A stretch of 64,000 nt of DNA, taken from positions 205,098 through 269,097 of the forward strand of contig CALHAI010000003.1 in NCBI GenBank assembly GCA_937934295.1, read 5' to 3'. Source of the stretch: an uncultured Blastocatellia bacterium. Lineage in GTDB: Bacteria > Acidobacteriota > Blastocatellia > HR10. The notes below the pieces were generated by a model. It did no database searches. It worked only from the letters and a program-made list of their open reading frames with translations, and had not been told where the DNA came from. Below are positions 26,319 to 34,896 of this stretch, in pieces. Every line of letters begins with the position of its first letter. The stretch's first letter is position 1. The position numbers were made by a program, and so were the translations under genes.

Positions 26319-27431
26319 ATGATCATCGGCGTTCCGAAGGAGCTCAAGCCGGATGAATATCGCGTCGGACTCGTCCCGGCCGGCGTGAGAGCGCTCTGCG
26401 AGGAAGGACATACGGTCTACATCGAGGCCGGCGCTGGGGAAGGCAGCGGCATCTCCGATCGGGAGTACGAGGATGCGGGGGCGCATATTCTGGAAGACCC
26501 GGCCGAAGTCTGGGCGCGCGCCGATCTGATCATCAAGGTGAAGGAGCCGATCCCGGTCGAGTACGAGCGCTTGCGGGAAGGACAGATCCTCTTCACCTAT
26601 TTGCATCTGGCGCCTGCTCCGGAGCTGACGCGCGAATTGCTCCGACGCCAGGTCACCGGGATCGCTTATGAGACGATCACCGATAGTGAGGGACGGTTGC
26701 CGCTGCTTACACCCATGAGCGAAGTGGCCGGCCGTATGGCCGTGCAGGTCGGCGCGACCTATTTGCAGAAGATCCACGGCGGGCGCGGTGTCCTCTTGGG
26801 CGGTGTCCCAGGCGTTTTGCCGGCGAAGGTCGTTATCCTCGGCGCGGGCGTCGTCGGGACTAACGCCACGCGCATCGCCGTCGGCATGGGCGCGCAGGTG
26901 ACCGTCATTGATCGAAACCTCGACCGACTTCGGTACCTCGATGATATCTTCGGGAGTCAGATTCGCACGCTCGTCTCGAACACCTACAACATCTGGAACG
27001 CCATCGAGAACGCAGATCTGGTCATCTGCGGCGTCTTGATCCCGGGAGCCGCGGCGCCCAAGCTCATCACTCGCGAGATGCTCTCCTGCATGCATAAAGG
27101 GGCCGTCATCGTCGATGTCTCTGTGGATCAGGGTGGATGCGTCGAGACCTCGCGCCCGACGACGCACAGCGATCCCGTCTTCTTCGTGGACGATATCTTG
27201 CATTACTGCGTCACGAATATGCCCGGTGCTGTCCCGCGCACGTCCACATTTGCGTTGACGAACGTGACGCTCCCTTATGCTTTGAAACTCGCCTCGTTGG
27301 GGTTCCAGGCCGCTATTCGTTCCGACCCTGGCCTGCGAATGGGTGTCAACACATACCGAGGATACGTCACCCATCCGGCTGTCGCCGAATCCCAGGGGCT
27401 GGAGTATACGCCCATTGAAGAGATTGGATGA
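26319..27431 (+). CDS. ald: Alanine dehydrogenase
   Basis: A 370-residue NAD-dependent enzyme interconverting L-alanine with pyruvate and ammonia. [22 protein letters not shown] is the family opening, VKVKEP-type IKVKEPIP and YLHLAP hold the pyruvate site, [22 protein letters not shown] is the NAD Rossmann motif, and [10 protein letters not shown] the catalytic region. Length is standard. AGGGGGG lies just before the ATG. The large hairpin upstream suggests post-transcriptional control. Confidence 0.97.
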   Translation: MIIGVPKELKPDEYRVGLVPAGVRALCEEGHTVYIEAGAGEGSGISDREYEDAGAHILEDPAEVWARADLIIKVKEPIPVEYERLREGQILFTYLHLAPAPELTRELLRRQVTGIAYETITDSEGRLPLLTPMSEVAGRMAVQVGATYLQKIHGGRGVLLGGVPGVLPAKVVILGAGVVGTNATRIAVGMGAQVTVIDRNLDRLRYLDDIFGSQIRTLVSNTYNIWNAIENADLVICGVLIPGAAAPKLITREMLSCMHKGAVIVDVSVDQGGCVETSRPTTHSDPVFFVDDILHYCVTNMPGAVPRTSTFALTNVTLPYALKLASLGFQAAIRSDPGLRMGVNTYRGYVTHPAVAESQGLEYTPIEEIG

Positions 27432-27747
27432 GGCTCGATCCACGCGAGGTGCCGGCCTCTAGAGGAGATCCCTTTGCCCCGCCGTCGAAAAAAATGGCTC
27501 GACAGCCGGTGAGGACGGTTCAAGGAAGCATTCGGTTGTTGTCCAAGCGCGTGGAGTCGGTGCCCATAAGGGGTTCGCTTGCAGCTTCAGGATGCGCTCA
27601 TCGTCGTGGGCGGTCGGAAGAGGGAGCTGGGCGGCTCTTTGCTGAGCCTGCGCAAATGTCAGGAGGCGCTCGTCTCTCCAGGATCTCGGGCATCGCCCTG
27701 TGCGGGCAGCTCCATGTGCGCCCAGGGCGATGCCCTTCGGGATTCGA
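27432..27747. other. Intergenic region between convergent genes
   Basis: No gene is supported in these 316 bases between the alanine dehydrogenase stop and the Oar-like receptor stop. Small frames here show no known family. The only structure is the 13-bp hairpin at 27688-27735, listed separately. Confidence 0.55.
27688..27735 (-). terminator. Hairpin downstream of the Oar-like receptor gene
   Basis: A perfect 13-bp inverted repeat, GGGCATCGCCCTG (27688-27700) and CAGGGCGATGCCC (27723-27735), with a 22-nt loop, begins 12 nt after the receptor's stop codon. No T-run follows on either strand. A bidirectional terminator or an mRNA-stabilising structure is likely. Confidence 0.55.
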
Positions 27748-30645
27748 TCAGAAGTTCACCTTCACGCCCAGCTTGAACAGGCGCGGGGCGACGATCACCG
27801 CCGGCTGGCCGAGCGCGGCGCCCACGGCTTCGATCTCCGCCGTCGTCGTGTTCACGTTGCCCACATTGAAGATGTCGAGCACCGGTTCGATCCGCCAGCG
27901 CTCGCCGATGCCGAAGATGCGCGAGATGCGCACGTCGAGAAGATTCACATTCGGCAAGCGCACCGTTCCGCGCTCGACCAGATCGATCGCCTGGCTGACT
28001 TGCGTCAGGTCAGGGATATGCGTTCTGGTCACGGTGAAGATGCGGCGCAAGGGATAACCGGTGAAGTGCTGGAAGTTCCCACTCACCTCAAACCCCCACG
28101 GGAGTTGATATGTCCCGGCGAGCTTGAAGATGTAGGGTGAATCGTTGCCCACAATGCCCTTGCGGTTGATCTGGAAGTTCGGATTGTTCAAGTCGTCAAA
28201 GCCATTGACGAGGTCGCCGCGGAACGCACCGCGCTCGCGTCCGATGGTCAAGCCACCCAAGAGCTGCCATCGCTGGGACATCCGCTTCACGAAGGTGATG
28301 TCCACGCCGTTGTATTCGCTGTCCAGCTCCTTGAAGTTCGTGAGCAAGAAGTCCACGCGGCCGCGCGTCGCCGGATCTTGGTTGTAGACCGTGATCGTCT
28401 GTCCGGCGAAGGGGGCCGGCAGATTCGCCGGGAGCGTGAGCCGAACGGGAATGTACGCCGAAGGTGGAACGGCCATGTTCGCCCGTCCGACTTGCCGCCG
28501 ATTATCGCGGTGCCAGGCCGTGATCGAGACGGCGAGGTCGCGATAAATGTGCTGCTGGATGCCGAGCGAGTACTCCCACGAGTAGGGCCGCTCCAGATTC
28601 GGATCCATGCGCGTCGTCAATCCACCGACGAACCCCGGACCGGGGCCGATCTCGTCCGGTTGGGCGAGGCCATCGCCATTGCGGTCCGTCCAACTGCGGG
28701 TCTCGACGCTCAAGCCGAGCGGATTCACGCTCACGGGATAGGCCATGCCGACGTTCTGCAAGTAGCGGCTGGCGCTTGCCTTGAGGACCGTTCGTCCGGT
28801 GCCCGTGATGTCCCAGGAGAGCCCGAGTCGCGGTGCCCAGTCTTTGAAGTTCGGGACAGCTCGAATCTCTGGGAACCTCCGCTCGGGGACGAACGTCCCG
28901 GCCGCTGAACGCTGCGGCGGGATCACACCGAGGGCGTATTCGTATCGCAGGCCGAGGTTCAACGTGAGCCGTCCGCGAATGGTCCAGGCGTCTTGAGCGA
29001 ACCACGCGAATTGATGGAGATAGTTCGCCTGCTCGATCGGCGTGTTATAGACCCGCACGAAGGACGGACGACCGTTGTCGAAGATCAAGCCGTGATCGCC
29101 GTTCATCGTGTAGATCTGGCGGAAGAGGCTGCGCATGAATTGGACCCCAAACTTGAAGCTGTGCGCTCCGCCGAGCCCCGTCGTCACATACGAGGCCGCC
29201 GAATCAATGGAGATCCGGTAGTTTGGGTTCACGTAGTTGTAGAGCGCCGCGTTGCTGCGGGTCGAGAGCGTGATGTCTTCCTTCATGATGTCGGTCGGCT
29301 TGACCTCCTTTTGATAGCGCAGCGGGAAGACGATGTGCATTCCGGCGATCCCGGAATCAATAACCCATTTCGCCGAGGGCGTATAGGTCCACTTGATGTG
29401 CGCGCTATATCCGGGCTGGTCTTGCAACCAAGAGGCTTTGTCCTCGATGAAGAACGGTGGGGCATCACGCCGGTGGAAGCGATTCTTCTCGTTGCGATTA
29501 TACAGGAACGAGAGTCGGTGCTGCGCGCTCACCTGCCACGTCACTTTGGCCGAAGCGTTGCGGATGCGATTGTCGTCGATCGCTTGCGTCTCATCGGGGT
29601 TGAACGCGCCGGAGACGAGTTGATCCACCCCCCATTGGCGCAGGGAGACGAACCACCAGAGCTTATCCTTGATGAAGGGGCCGCCGACATTGCCGTTCAG
29701 ATCGTAGACATTCTTGATCGGATTGCCGGCCTTCACGTCGGGACGCTGCCGGAGTCGCGCCGGCACGCGCGCCAGCAACTTCTCCCGCAGTTCCGGCGTC
29801 ACGTTATTCGCCTGCAAGGCTTCGGTCGCGCCGATGAAGAGGATAGAGCCGTGAATCTCATTGCCGCCATCTTTGGTCACCATGTTCATGTAGACGCCCC
29901 CTTGCGAGATCTCCGCCGGTAGTGCGCCGACCTGATAGTTGACCTCCTTGAACATCCCTGCGTCGTAGTAGATGGCCGTCGCACCTCCGGTGCTCCCGGG
30001 CCAGTTGATCTCCAGACCGTCAATGGCGAACTTCTTGTCGCTGTCTCGCGAGCCATGGACCGTCAGCGCGTACTGCTGCATCCCCTCCGTCCCCCCCACA
30101 TCGAAGCGGCCGGAGGCGACGCCCGGGACCATGCGGGCGAGCACCCAAGGATCACGCGGATTCGGAATCCGTTCGAGGATGTCCTGGGAGATCACCGTCT
30201 GCGTCACGACGTTGCTCGTGTCAATGACGGGAGACTCCCCGCTGACGGTGACGACTTCAACAACCTCCCCCACGGCGAGTTGGACGTTGACCGTCGCTTG
30301 AAAGGCCGATGTGATGACGATGCCTTCCCGGACATAGGTTTTGAATCCGGGATGCTCGAAGCGCAAGGTGTATTCTCCCGGCTTCAGATCGAGGAACTTG
30401 TAATACCCGTTCTCATCGGTCTTCACCGTGCGAGGACCACCGATGAGCGCGGGCCCACTCACGGTGACGGTGACGCCGGGCAGAAGTGCCCCCTTGGCAT
30501 CTCTCACGGTCCCGGCGATCGAGCCCACCTGCACTTGGGCGAGATTAACCGTCACCGTGCCGAGCATCAGGACAACGCCCATGAGGAACGTGAGCGCTGC
30601 TGATGGAATTTTCCCGAAGTCGCGAGCCTGTGCACTTGCTCTCAT
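27748..30645 (-). CDS. TonB-dependent receptor, Oar-like, with carboxypeptidase regulatory domain
   Basis: A 965-residue outer-membrane protein. A signal peptide (hydrophobic stretch ending near NLAQ) precedes a CarboxypepD_reg domain at about 40-120 (GSIAGTVRDAKGALLPGVTVTV, DENGYYKFLDLKPGEYTL). A plug-like region follows (VVTVSGESPVIDTSN), then a beta-barrel ending in LGVKVNF, with terminal Phe as expected for BAM-assembled barrels. Such Oar-like receptors are abundant in Acidobacteriota and import large or TonB-energised substrates. AAAGGAGGGAGG sets the start at 30645; the frame upstream is unused. It has its own promoter. Confidence 0.93.
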   Translation of the reverse strand: MRASAQARDFGKIPSAALTFLMGVVLMLGTVTVNLAQVQVGSIAGTVRDAKGALLPGVTVTVSGPALIGGPRTVKTDENGYYKFLDLKPGEYTLRFEHPGFKTYVREGIVITSAFQATVNVQLAVGEVVEVVTVSGESPVIDTSNVVTQTVISQDILERIPNPRDPWVLARMVPGVASGRFDVGGTEGMQQYALTVHGSRDSDKKFAIDGLEINWPGSTGGATAIYYDAGMFKEVNYQVGALPAEISQGGVYMNMVTKDGGNEIHGSILFIGATEALQANNVTPELREKLLARVPARLRQRPDVKAGNPIKNVYDLNGNVGGPFIKDKLWWFVSLRQWGVDQLVSGAFNPDETQAIDDNRIRNASAKVTWQVSAQHRLSFLYNRNEKNRFHRRDAPPFFIEDKASWLQDQPGYSAHIKWTYTPSAKWVIDSGIAGMHIVFPLRYQKEVKPTDIMKEDITLSTRSNAALYNYVNPNYRISIDSAASYVTTGLGGAHSFKFGVQFMRSLFRQIYTMNGDHGLIFDNGRPSFVRVYNTPIEQANYLHQFAWFAQDAWTIRGRLTLNLGLRYEYALGVIPPQRSAAGTFVPERRFPEIRAVPNFKDWAPRLGLSWDITGTGRTVLKASASRYLQNVGMAYPVSVNPLGLSVETRSWTDRNGDGLAQPDEIGPGPGFVGGLTTRMDPNLERPYSWEYSLGIQQHIYRDLAVSITAWHRDNRRQVGRANMAVPPSAYIPVRLTLPANLPAPFAGQTITVYNQDPATRGRVDFLLTNFKELDSEYNGVDITFVKRMSQRWQLLGGLTIGRERGAFRGDLVNGFDDLNNPNFQINRKGIVGNDSPYIFKLAGTYQLPWGFEVSGNFQHFTGYPLRRIFTVTRTHIPDLTQVSQAIDLVERGTVRLPNVNLLDVRISRIFGIGERWRIEPVLDIFNVGNVNTTTAEIEAVGAALGQPAVIVAPRLFKLGVKVNF

Positions 30646-30680
30646 GGTTCCTCCCTCCTTTAGTTTGGTTTCCGCTTTGG

Positions 30681-30710
30681 ATTTTAGGTGCGAGAGCCGC
30701 TCCCCCACAA
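30681..30710 (-). promoter_or_regulatory. Promoter of the Oar-like receptor
   Basis: TTGTGG (30710-30705) and TAAAAT (30686-30681) are 18 nt apart in the space after the amidohydrolase gene. The predicted leader of about 30 nt carries the strong AAAGGAGGGAGG site. Confidence 0.55.
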
Positions 30711-30736
30711 GGGCTCTGTGCGCGACCGCATGCGCT

Positions 30737-32389
30737 CTATCGCGAACTTCGCGACGCCGCATTCGATTCCGGTACCTGGCGCCGCTTGGCTTCAGCGACC
30801 ATGCGCGCGACGTCAGCCAGCAGCTTCTTCGCGTCGTAGATGATCCCATCTTTGATCGTATATTTCACGCCGCCGACGCGTTCGACTTGGCGCGTCTGGT
30901 CATTGAGCCGAATGGCCCCGGTGCCGTAGAGGACCTTCAAATTCTGGATCGGATTCTCCTCGACGAGAATCACATCTGCGAGCATGCCAGGGCGAATGAC
31001 TCCGAACTCGATCGGTTTCCCTTTGGGCTTGAAGAGGGCCTCCGCTCCCCACAAGGTGGCTGAGCGAATGACTTCCAGCGGATGAAAGCCCGCCTCTTGC
31101 AACAGCTCCAGCTCGCGGATGTACTCGAAGCCGTAGAGCTTGAAGATGAACCCGGAGTCGGAGCCGGTCGTCACGCGCCCGCCGCGATTCTTGTACTCGT
31201 TCACGAAGGTCATCCACAGGCGGTAGTTATTCTTCCACTCGATCTCGTCTTGCGTCGTCCAGTAGAAGAAGAAGGAACCGTGGGCCTCGCGATTCGGCTG
31301 ATAAAACTCCCAGAGCGATGGCAAGGTGTACATGTCGTGCCATTCGGCGCGCATGGCGCGCATGAGATCGCGGCTCGCCTCATAGATGGTGAATGTCGGA
31401 TCGAGCACGAGCCCGAGCCGGATCAACTCCTCAAGGACAGCGTTCCACTTTGGGCTTCCCGGCGGCGCCGTTTGCTTCCACAATCGCCCGGCCTGTCCGA
31501 AGCGGTGCTGCTCGTCATTGTAGTTGTAGTCGTATGGGAAATCCTGGATCGTGCGTTCCGCAAGAAGCGCTTCCGGCAATCCGTACCAGTGTTCGAGCGT
31601 CGTCAGCCCAAGGCGCGCCGCCTCCAGAGCGTTCATCCGCGCCACGCCCATCTGCGCCAGATGCGCGGCCGTTCCGAGCCCGTGCTTCTTCGCCTCGTCA
31701 ATGAGTGCGGCCATGATCTCGGGATCGTAGGCCGTGAGCTTGAAGCCATCCACGCCCTTGGCCGCAGCCCATCGGACATACTCGCGCGCCAGCTCCGGCG
31801 TGGTGATCGGGCCGCGATCCCATCCCATGCCTGGGCGGACGTAGACGAAGATGCGCGGAGCGACGATCTGGTTCTTCGCGCTGCGTTCCCGCTCGCGCAA
31901 CGTCCAATCCACACCGTTGCCGGAGCCCGGATCACGCACGGTCGTGATCCCATGCGCCATCCAGAGCTTATAGACGTACTCGGCCGGCGTGCCCTGCGCG
32001 ACGCCGCCGATATGCCCATGGAGATCCACGAATCCGGGCAGGACGTACAGGCCGTGCGCATCAATCTCGCGCGTCGCGCCCTGCGGGCGGTTGGCTTCGC
32101 GGATCGGGACTCCCGGATATCCGACGCTGCGAATCTCCTTGATGCGGTTCCCTTCGATGACGATATCGACAGGGCCGATGGGCGGCGCTCCCGTCCCGTC
32201 AATCAGCGTCGCGCCGCGAATGATCAATCGCTCGAACGGCCCCTCTCCCTCATCGGATCGCCGATCCGGCGCCGGTGGGACGCTGCGGCGCTCCTGCGGC
32301 GCCGTCTGCGAGAGAGCCGAGAGGGTCGTCCCCCAGATCATGAGAATAAGCCAGACGATCCATCGCCTTCTTCCGTGATGCCGCATCAT
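30737..32389 (-). CDS. Secreted amidohydrolase-family protein
   Basis: A 550-residue amidohydrolase-superfamily enzyme with a signal peptide (VWLILMIWGTTLSALS). Metal-site motifs are present: PGFVDLHGHIGG (HxH), a Lys in DGFKLTAYDPE, His in GTAAHLAQ and LTTLEHWYG, and Asp in TTGSDSGF. The N- and C-terminal strands form the composite beta-sandwich (IIRGATLIDGTGAPP, GMLADVILVEENP). Relatives include imidazolonepropionase-like and prolidase-type hydrolases; the substrate is unknown. GAGGAGG precedes the ATG. It follows the exported M24 protein by 47 nt, so both probably act on periplasmic peptides or amides. Confidence 0.9.
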   Translation of the reverse strand: MMRHHGRRRWIVWLILMIWGTTLSALSQTAPQERRSVPPAPDRRSDEGEGPFERLIIRGATLIDGTGAPPIGPVDIVIEGNRIKEIRSVGYPGVPIREANRPQGATREIDAHGLYVLPGFVDLHGHIGGVAQGTPAEYVYKLWMAHGITTVRDPGSGNGVDWTLRERERSAKNQIVAPRIFVYVRPGMGWDRGPITTPELAREYVRWAAAKGVDGFKLTAYDPEIMAALIDEAKKHGLGTAAHLAQMGVARMNALEAARLGLTTLEHWYGLPEALLAERTIQDFPYDYNYNDEQHRFGQAGRLWKQTAPPGSPKWNAVLEELIRLGLVLDPTFTIYEASRDLMRAMRAEWHDMYTLPSLWEFYQPNREAHGSFFFYWTTQDEIEWKNNYRLWMTFVNEYKNRGGRVTTGSDSGFIFKLYGFEYIRELELLQEAGFHPLEVIRSATLWGAEALFKPKGKPIEFGVIRPGMLADVILVEENPIQNLKVLYGTGAIRLNDQTRQVERVGGVKYTIKDGIIYDAKKLLADVARMVAEAKRRQVPESNAASRSSR

Positions 32390-32436
32390 TCGCCTCCTCG
32401 TCCTTAGTCAGAATGAAGTGGTTAGCTCGCCGACGC

Positions 32437-33816
32437 TCACAGTTTCAGCCAGCACCACTCCCGCGTGAGCGGCGTTTGATTGAGCGCCACGCCGCGCTCT
32501 CGCGTCACGAGCACGCAATTGGAGTGGTTATAGCCAAATCCGTCTTCGGGATTGTAAAGCCCCGGCTCATTGCTGAACATCATCCCCTCTTCCAAGACCG
32601 TCTCGTCGCCCGGAGCGATGTAGGGCGCTTGGTGCCCTTCCATGCCTTGGCCATGCGCCGGTCGGTGATAGATATAGCGCTCAAGCCCAGCGCGCACGGC
32701 GATCTCTAAGACCTTCTCGGCGACCTCCTGGCAGCGGACGCCCGCCTTGCTGAGTTCTTGCTGTTTGCGGACCATCTCCGTATGCACCTCCCACATCTTC
32801 CGTTGGAGATCCGTCATCGGCTCGATGTGCAAGGCGCGATAGCCTTCACCCCCGTAGCCGCCGATCGTGATGACGGCCGCGATCTGGACCGCATCGCCCC
32901 GTCGAATCCGCGCGTAGAAGAACTGGTTCGGATGCGGATAGGCCGTCGCGACGCCCGCGCGGCAACTGAAGCGGAGACTCACGCCGACGGCGTCATGGGG
33001 GCGCCCGGTGGGCTGCATGAGCTTCATCAGCTCGTGCGTGGCGAATTCTTCAGTTCGATGGCGCACCTCGAAGTCGGTCGCGTCCGTCCCATGCTGGAGG
33101 ATATAGTCGCGGGCGAAGGCGAGCATCCGATCGTGGAGCGCGATCGCCTTGCGCGTCAGCTCGATCTCCTCGGGCGTCTTGATCATCCGCATGCGGAGCA
33201 AGATGTCTCCGGCCACTTCAAACTGCGCTTCCGGCAAGCTCTCCCGCATCCGCTTCATCGTCGTTGGCCCTACTTCTTCCTCAATGCCCAGGCGCGCTCG
33301 TCCGAATCCACGCCTGGCTAATCCCTTGAGCATCCACTGGAGGAGATCGGCCTTTGGCCCCGCCTTATACGCGAGCGCGTTGAATGGACCAGCATGCGGG
33401 TAGTCGAAGTACCACTCGCCCTCTTTGATCCACCACGTGTTGACGAGATCCTTATCGAGCCCCGGATAGAAGAAGACCGGCTCTCCCCGCGTCGGGACGA
33501 AGAGCCAGAACGGTCGTTCCGTCGTCGTGTGAAAGAGGCCGGAGACGTAGATGATATTCCACCGATCCTTGAGGATGATTCCATCCAGTCCCCGTTCGGC
33601 CAGTTTCTCCTGAAGCCGTTTCACCGTTTGCCGATACCAGCTCTCCGGCAGGCGAAATGGCGGCGAAAGTGGAGCGACTTGGGGGATCGGCTCACGTGGT
33701 TGACCCCATCCGGCGAAGACGAGATCCTCGCGTGATCTGAAGAGAGATCTCGCATGTCCGAACGATGCTGATGCACCCAAGGAGACGAGAAACGCTCGTC
33801 GTGTCAAATGCCGCAT
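32437..33816 (-). CDS. Tat-exported M24-family (Xaa-Pro peptidase/creatinase fold) protein with altered metal site
   Basis: A 459-residue pita-bread-fold protein. TRRAFLVSLGASAS is a twin-arginine signal, so it is exported folded. The creatinase N-domain covers about 60-205 and the M24 domain 210-459. Conserved His388 (AHGQG), His395 (GHQAP) and Glu417 (SNEPGLY) remain. The two Asp metal ligands are Ala313 and Glu324, and the last Glu is Ser432. A normal dinuclear aminopeptidase site therefore seems absent; creatinase is a metal-free precedent. AGGAGGGGAGGG precedes the ATG. It is co-oriented with the secreted amidohydrolase. Confidence 0.88.
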   Translation of the reverse strand: MRHLTRRAFLVSLGASASFGHARSLFRSREDLVFAGWGQPREPIPQVAPLSPPFRLPESWYRQTVKRLQEKLAERGLDGIILKDRWNIIYVSGLFHTTTERPFWLFVPTRGEPVFFYPGLDKDLVNTWWIKEGEWYFDYPHAGPFNALAYKAGPKADLLQWMLKGLARRGFGRARLGIEEEVGPTTMKRMRESLPEAQFEVAGDILLRMRMIKTPEEIELTRKAIALHDRMLAFARDYILQHGTDATDFEVRHRTEEFATHELMKLMQPTGRPHDAVGVSLRFSCRAGVATAYPHPNQFFYARIRRGDAVQIAAVITIGGYGGEGYRALHIEPMTDLQRKMWEVHTEMVRKQQELSKAGVRCQEVAEKVLEIAVRAGLERYIYHRPAHGQGMEGHQAPYIAPGDETVLEEGMMFSNEPGLYNPEDGFGYNHSNCVLVTRERGVALNQTPLTREWCWLKL

Positions 33817-33856
33817 AGATCACCCTCCCCTCCTACCTCGATTTCGAATGCACGAG

Positions 33857-33885
33857 AATATATTCCTTGACTGAGAGGGTGTCAA
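33857..33885 (-). promoter_or_regulatory. Promoter of the M24/amidohydrolase pair
   Basis: TTGACA (33885-33880), a 17-nt spacer and TATATT (33862-33857). Predicted +1 near 33850 leaves a leader of about 34 nt with a strong ribosome binding site. Confidence 0.75.
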
Positions 33886-33935
33886 GCGAAGAGCTCTGCT
33901 GCGGCCTCAAGGCGGCCCCATGCGGGGATGTGGCG

Positions 33936-34778
33936 TCACGGGCGGGACGGAGACCTCCGCTGTCGGATAGCGGAGGCGGTGCGTCGGGCTTGTTCCCGCA
34001 CGGCTTCTGGCCATTCCGAACCAGCTCGCGCGTAGCGTTCGATTTCGGGAAGATCTTCCTCTCGTCCGATGAAGTAGAGCGCGCGCAGGGCTTCATAGAC
34101 CTGTTGACTCTCAGGTGCGAGGGAGAGGATCACCTCTCCGGCGCGCACGCGCGTTCCGCTGGCGACCAGCAGGCGTTCGACGCGCCCCGGCCAAGGCGCG
34201 CGCACATCCCTCTTGCGCCCATCCGCGCGGTGGATTTGGGCGAGCAGCGTCTCGGTCCGCACATCGTCCCCGAGAGAGACACTTACAGTGACCGCACCGT
34301 CCTCGGGAGCGCGAATCGGTTCGGCGCGAAGCATTCGCTGAATCTCCGAACGCCCGCTCTCATCCCCGAAGCGCACCAAGCCAAGCGCCGCATTGCGTCG
34401 CACCATCGGGATCGGATCGTTCAATAAGCGTTTGAGCGCGCGATGAAAATCCTCGAATCGATTCTCCTGTCCCATCACCCAAGCCGCCATCAGGCGAATT
34501 TCCGGGCGCGGATGTTCGGCGAGGCTCGCGATCTTCGGATACCATCGTCGGACCGAAGGATCGCCGCGCAGAATCCGATCGGCGATCTGTGAGAGAGCAT
34601 GCTGGATGTGGCGCGGCCTCTCCTCATCGTTGAGGTATCGCTCGATCTGTCGATCCGTGAGCGGGCGCCCGAACCACGTCAGGTACCATGTCAGGAACGG
34701 AACGAGGATGAAGAGGACGGCCAGGAGGATCATCAACAGGACTGATCGCGGACGCGGCCTTGTCGTCGGCATCTTCAT
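33936..34778 (-). CDS. Membrane protein with HEAT-like repeats and an inserted lipoyl-like domain
   Basis: A 280-residue protein of unknown function. A single N-terminal transmembrane helix (VLLMILLAVLFILVPFLTWYLTW) is followed by HEAT-like helical pairs (PEIRLMAAWVMGQ, PIPMVRRNAALGLVRFGD). At about 155-225 a beta-rich stretch, IRAPEDGAVTVSVSLGD...RAPWPGRVERLLVASGTRVRAGEVILSLAPES, strongly resembles a biotinyl/lipoyl or HlyD-type hairpin without an obvious modified Lys. A further helical repeat closes the chain. It is divergent from a copper-related SCO1 gene. The combination suggests a scaffold or export adaptor; this is inference. Confidence 0.75.
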   Translation of the reverse strand: MKMPTTRPRPRSVLLMILLAVLFILVPFLTWYLTWFGRPLTDRQIERYLNDEERPRHIQHALSQIADRILRGDPSVRRWYPKIASLAEHPRPEIRLMAAWVMGQENRFEDFHRALKRLLNDPIPMVRRNAALGLVRFGDESGRSEIQRMLRAEPIRAPEDGAVTVSVSLGDDVRTETLLAQIHRADGRKRDVRAPWPGRVERLLVASGTRVRAGEVILSLAPESQQVYEALRALYFIGREEDLPEIERYARAGSEWPEAVREQARRTASAIRQRRSPSRP

Positions 34779-34810
34779 GCCCCTCCCCTTCTATCGCCCT
34801 TGAAGGAGGC

Positions 34811-34839
34811 AGTGTACCGAGGACGTCCGCTTCGAGCAA
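34811..34839 (-). promoter_or_regulatory. Promoter of the HEAT/lipoyl-like gene
   Basis: TTGCTC (34839-34834), a 17-nt spacer and TACACT (34816-34811) on the minus strand. It is back-to-back with the SCO1 promoter. Confidence 0.5.
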
Positions 34840-34857
34840 GGGGCGCCAGCATGCGGC

Positions 34858-34887
34858 TTGCCCGTGCGACGCAAGCGGTGATACAAT
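34858..34887 (+). promoter_or_regulatory. Promoter of the CusF-SCO1 gene
   Basis: TTGCCC (34858-34863), an 18-nt spacer and TACAAT (34882-34887). Only 9 nt separate the -10 box from ATG 34897 and no ribosome binding site is present, suggesting a leaderless transcript. Confidence 0.6.
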
Positions 34888-34896
34888 CCGCGCCTT

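Noticed and set aside
26220..27443. A 407-codon minus-strand frame opposite alanine dehydrogenase
   Set aside because: The plus strand is unmistakable alanine dehydrogenase; the antisense product has no domain and spans the hairpin and both gene ends.
31082..32407. A 441-codon plus-strand frame opposite the amidohydrolase
   Set aside because: It is the complement of conserved amidohydrolase coding sequence and resembles no family.
33954..33976. 7-bp inverted repeat CCTCCGC/GCGGAGG taken as a terminator
   Set aside because: It lies within the last codons of the HEAT/lipoyl-like gene, has no T-tract and is short for this GC content.
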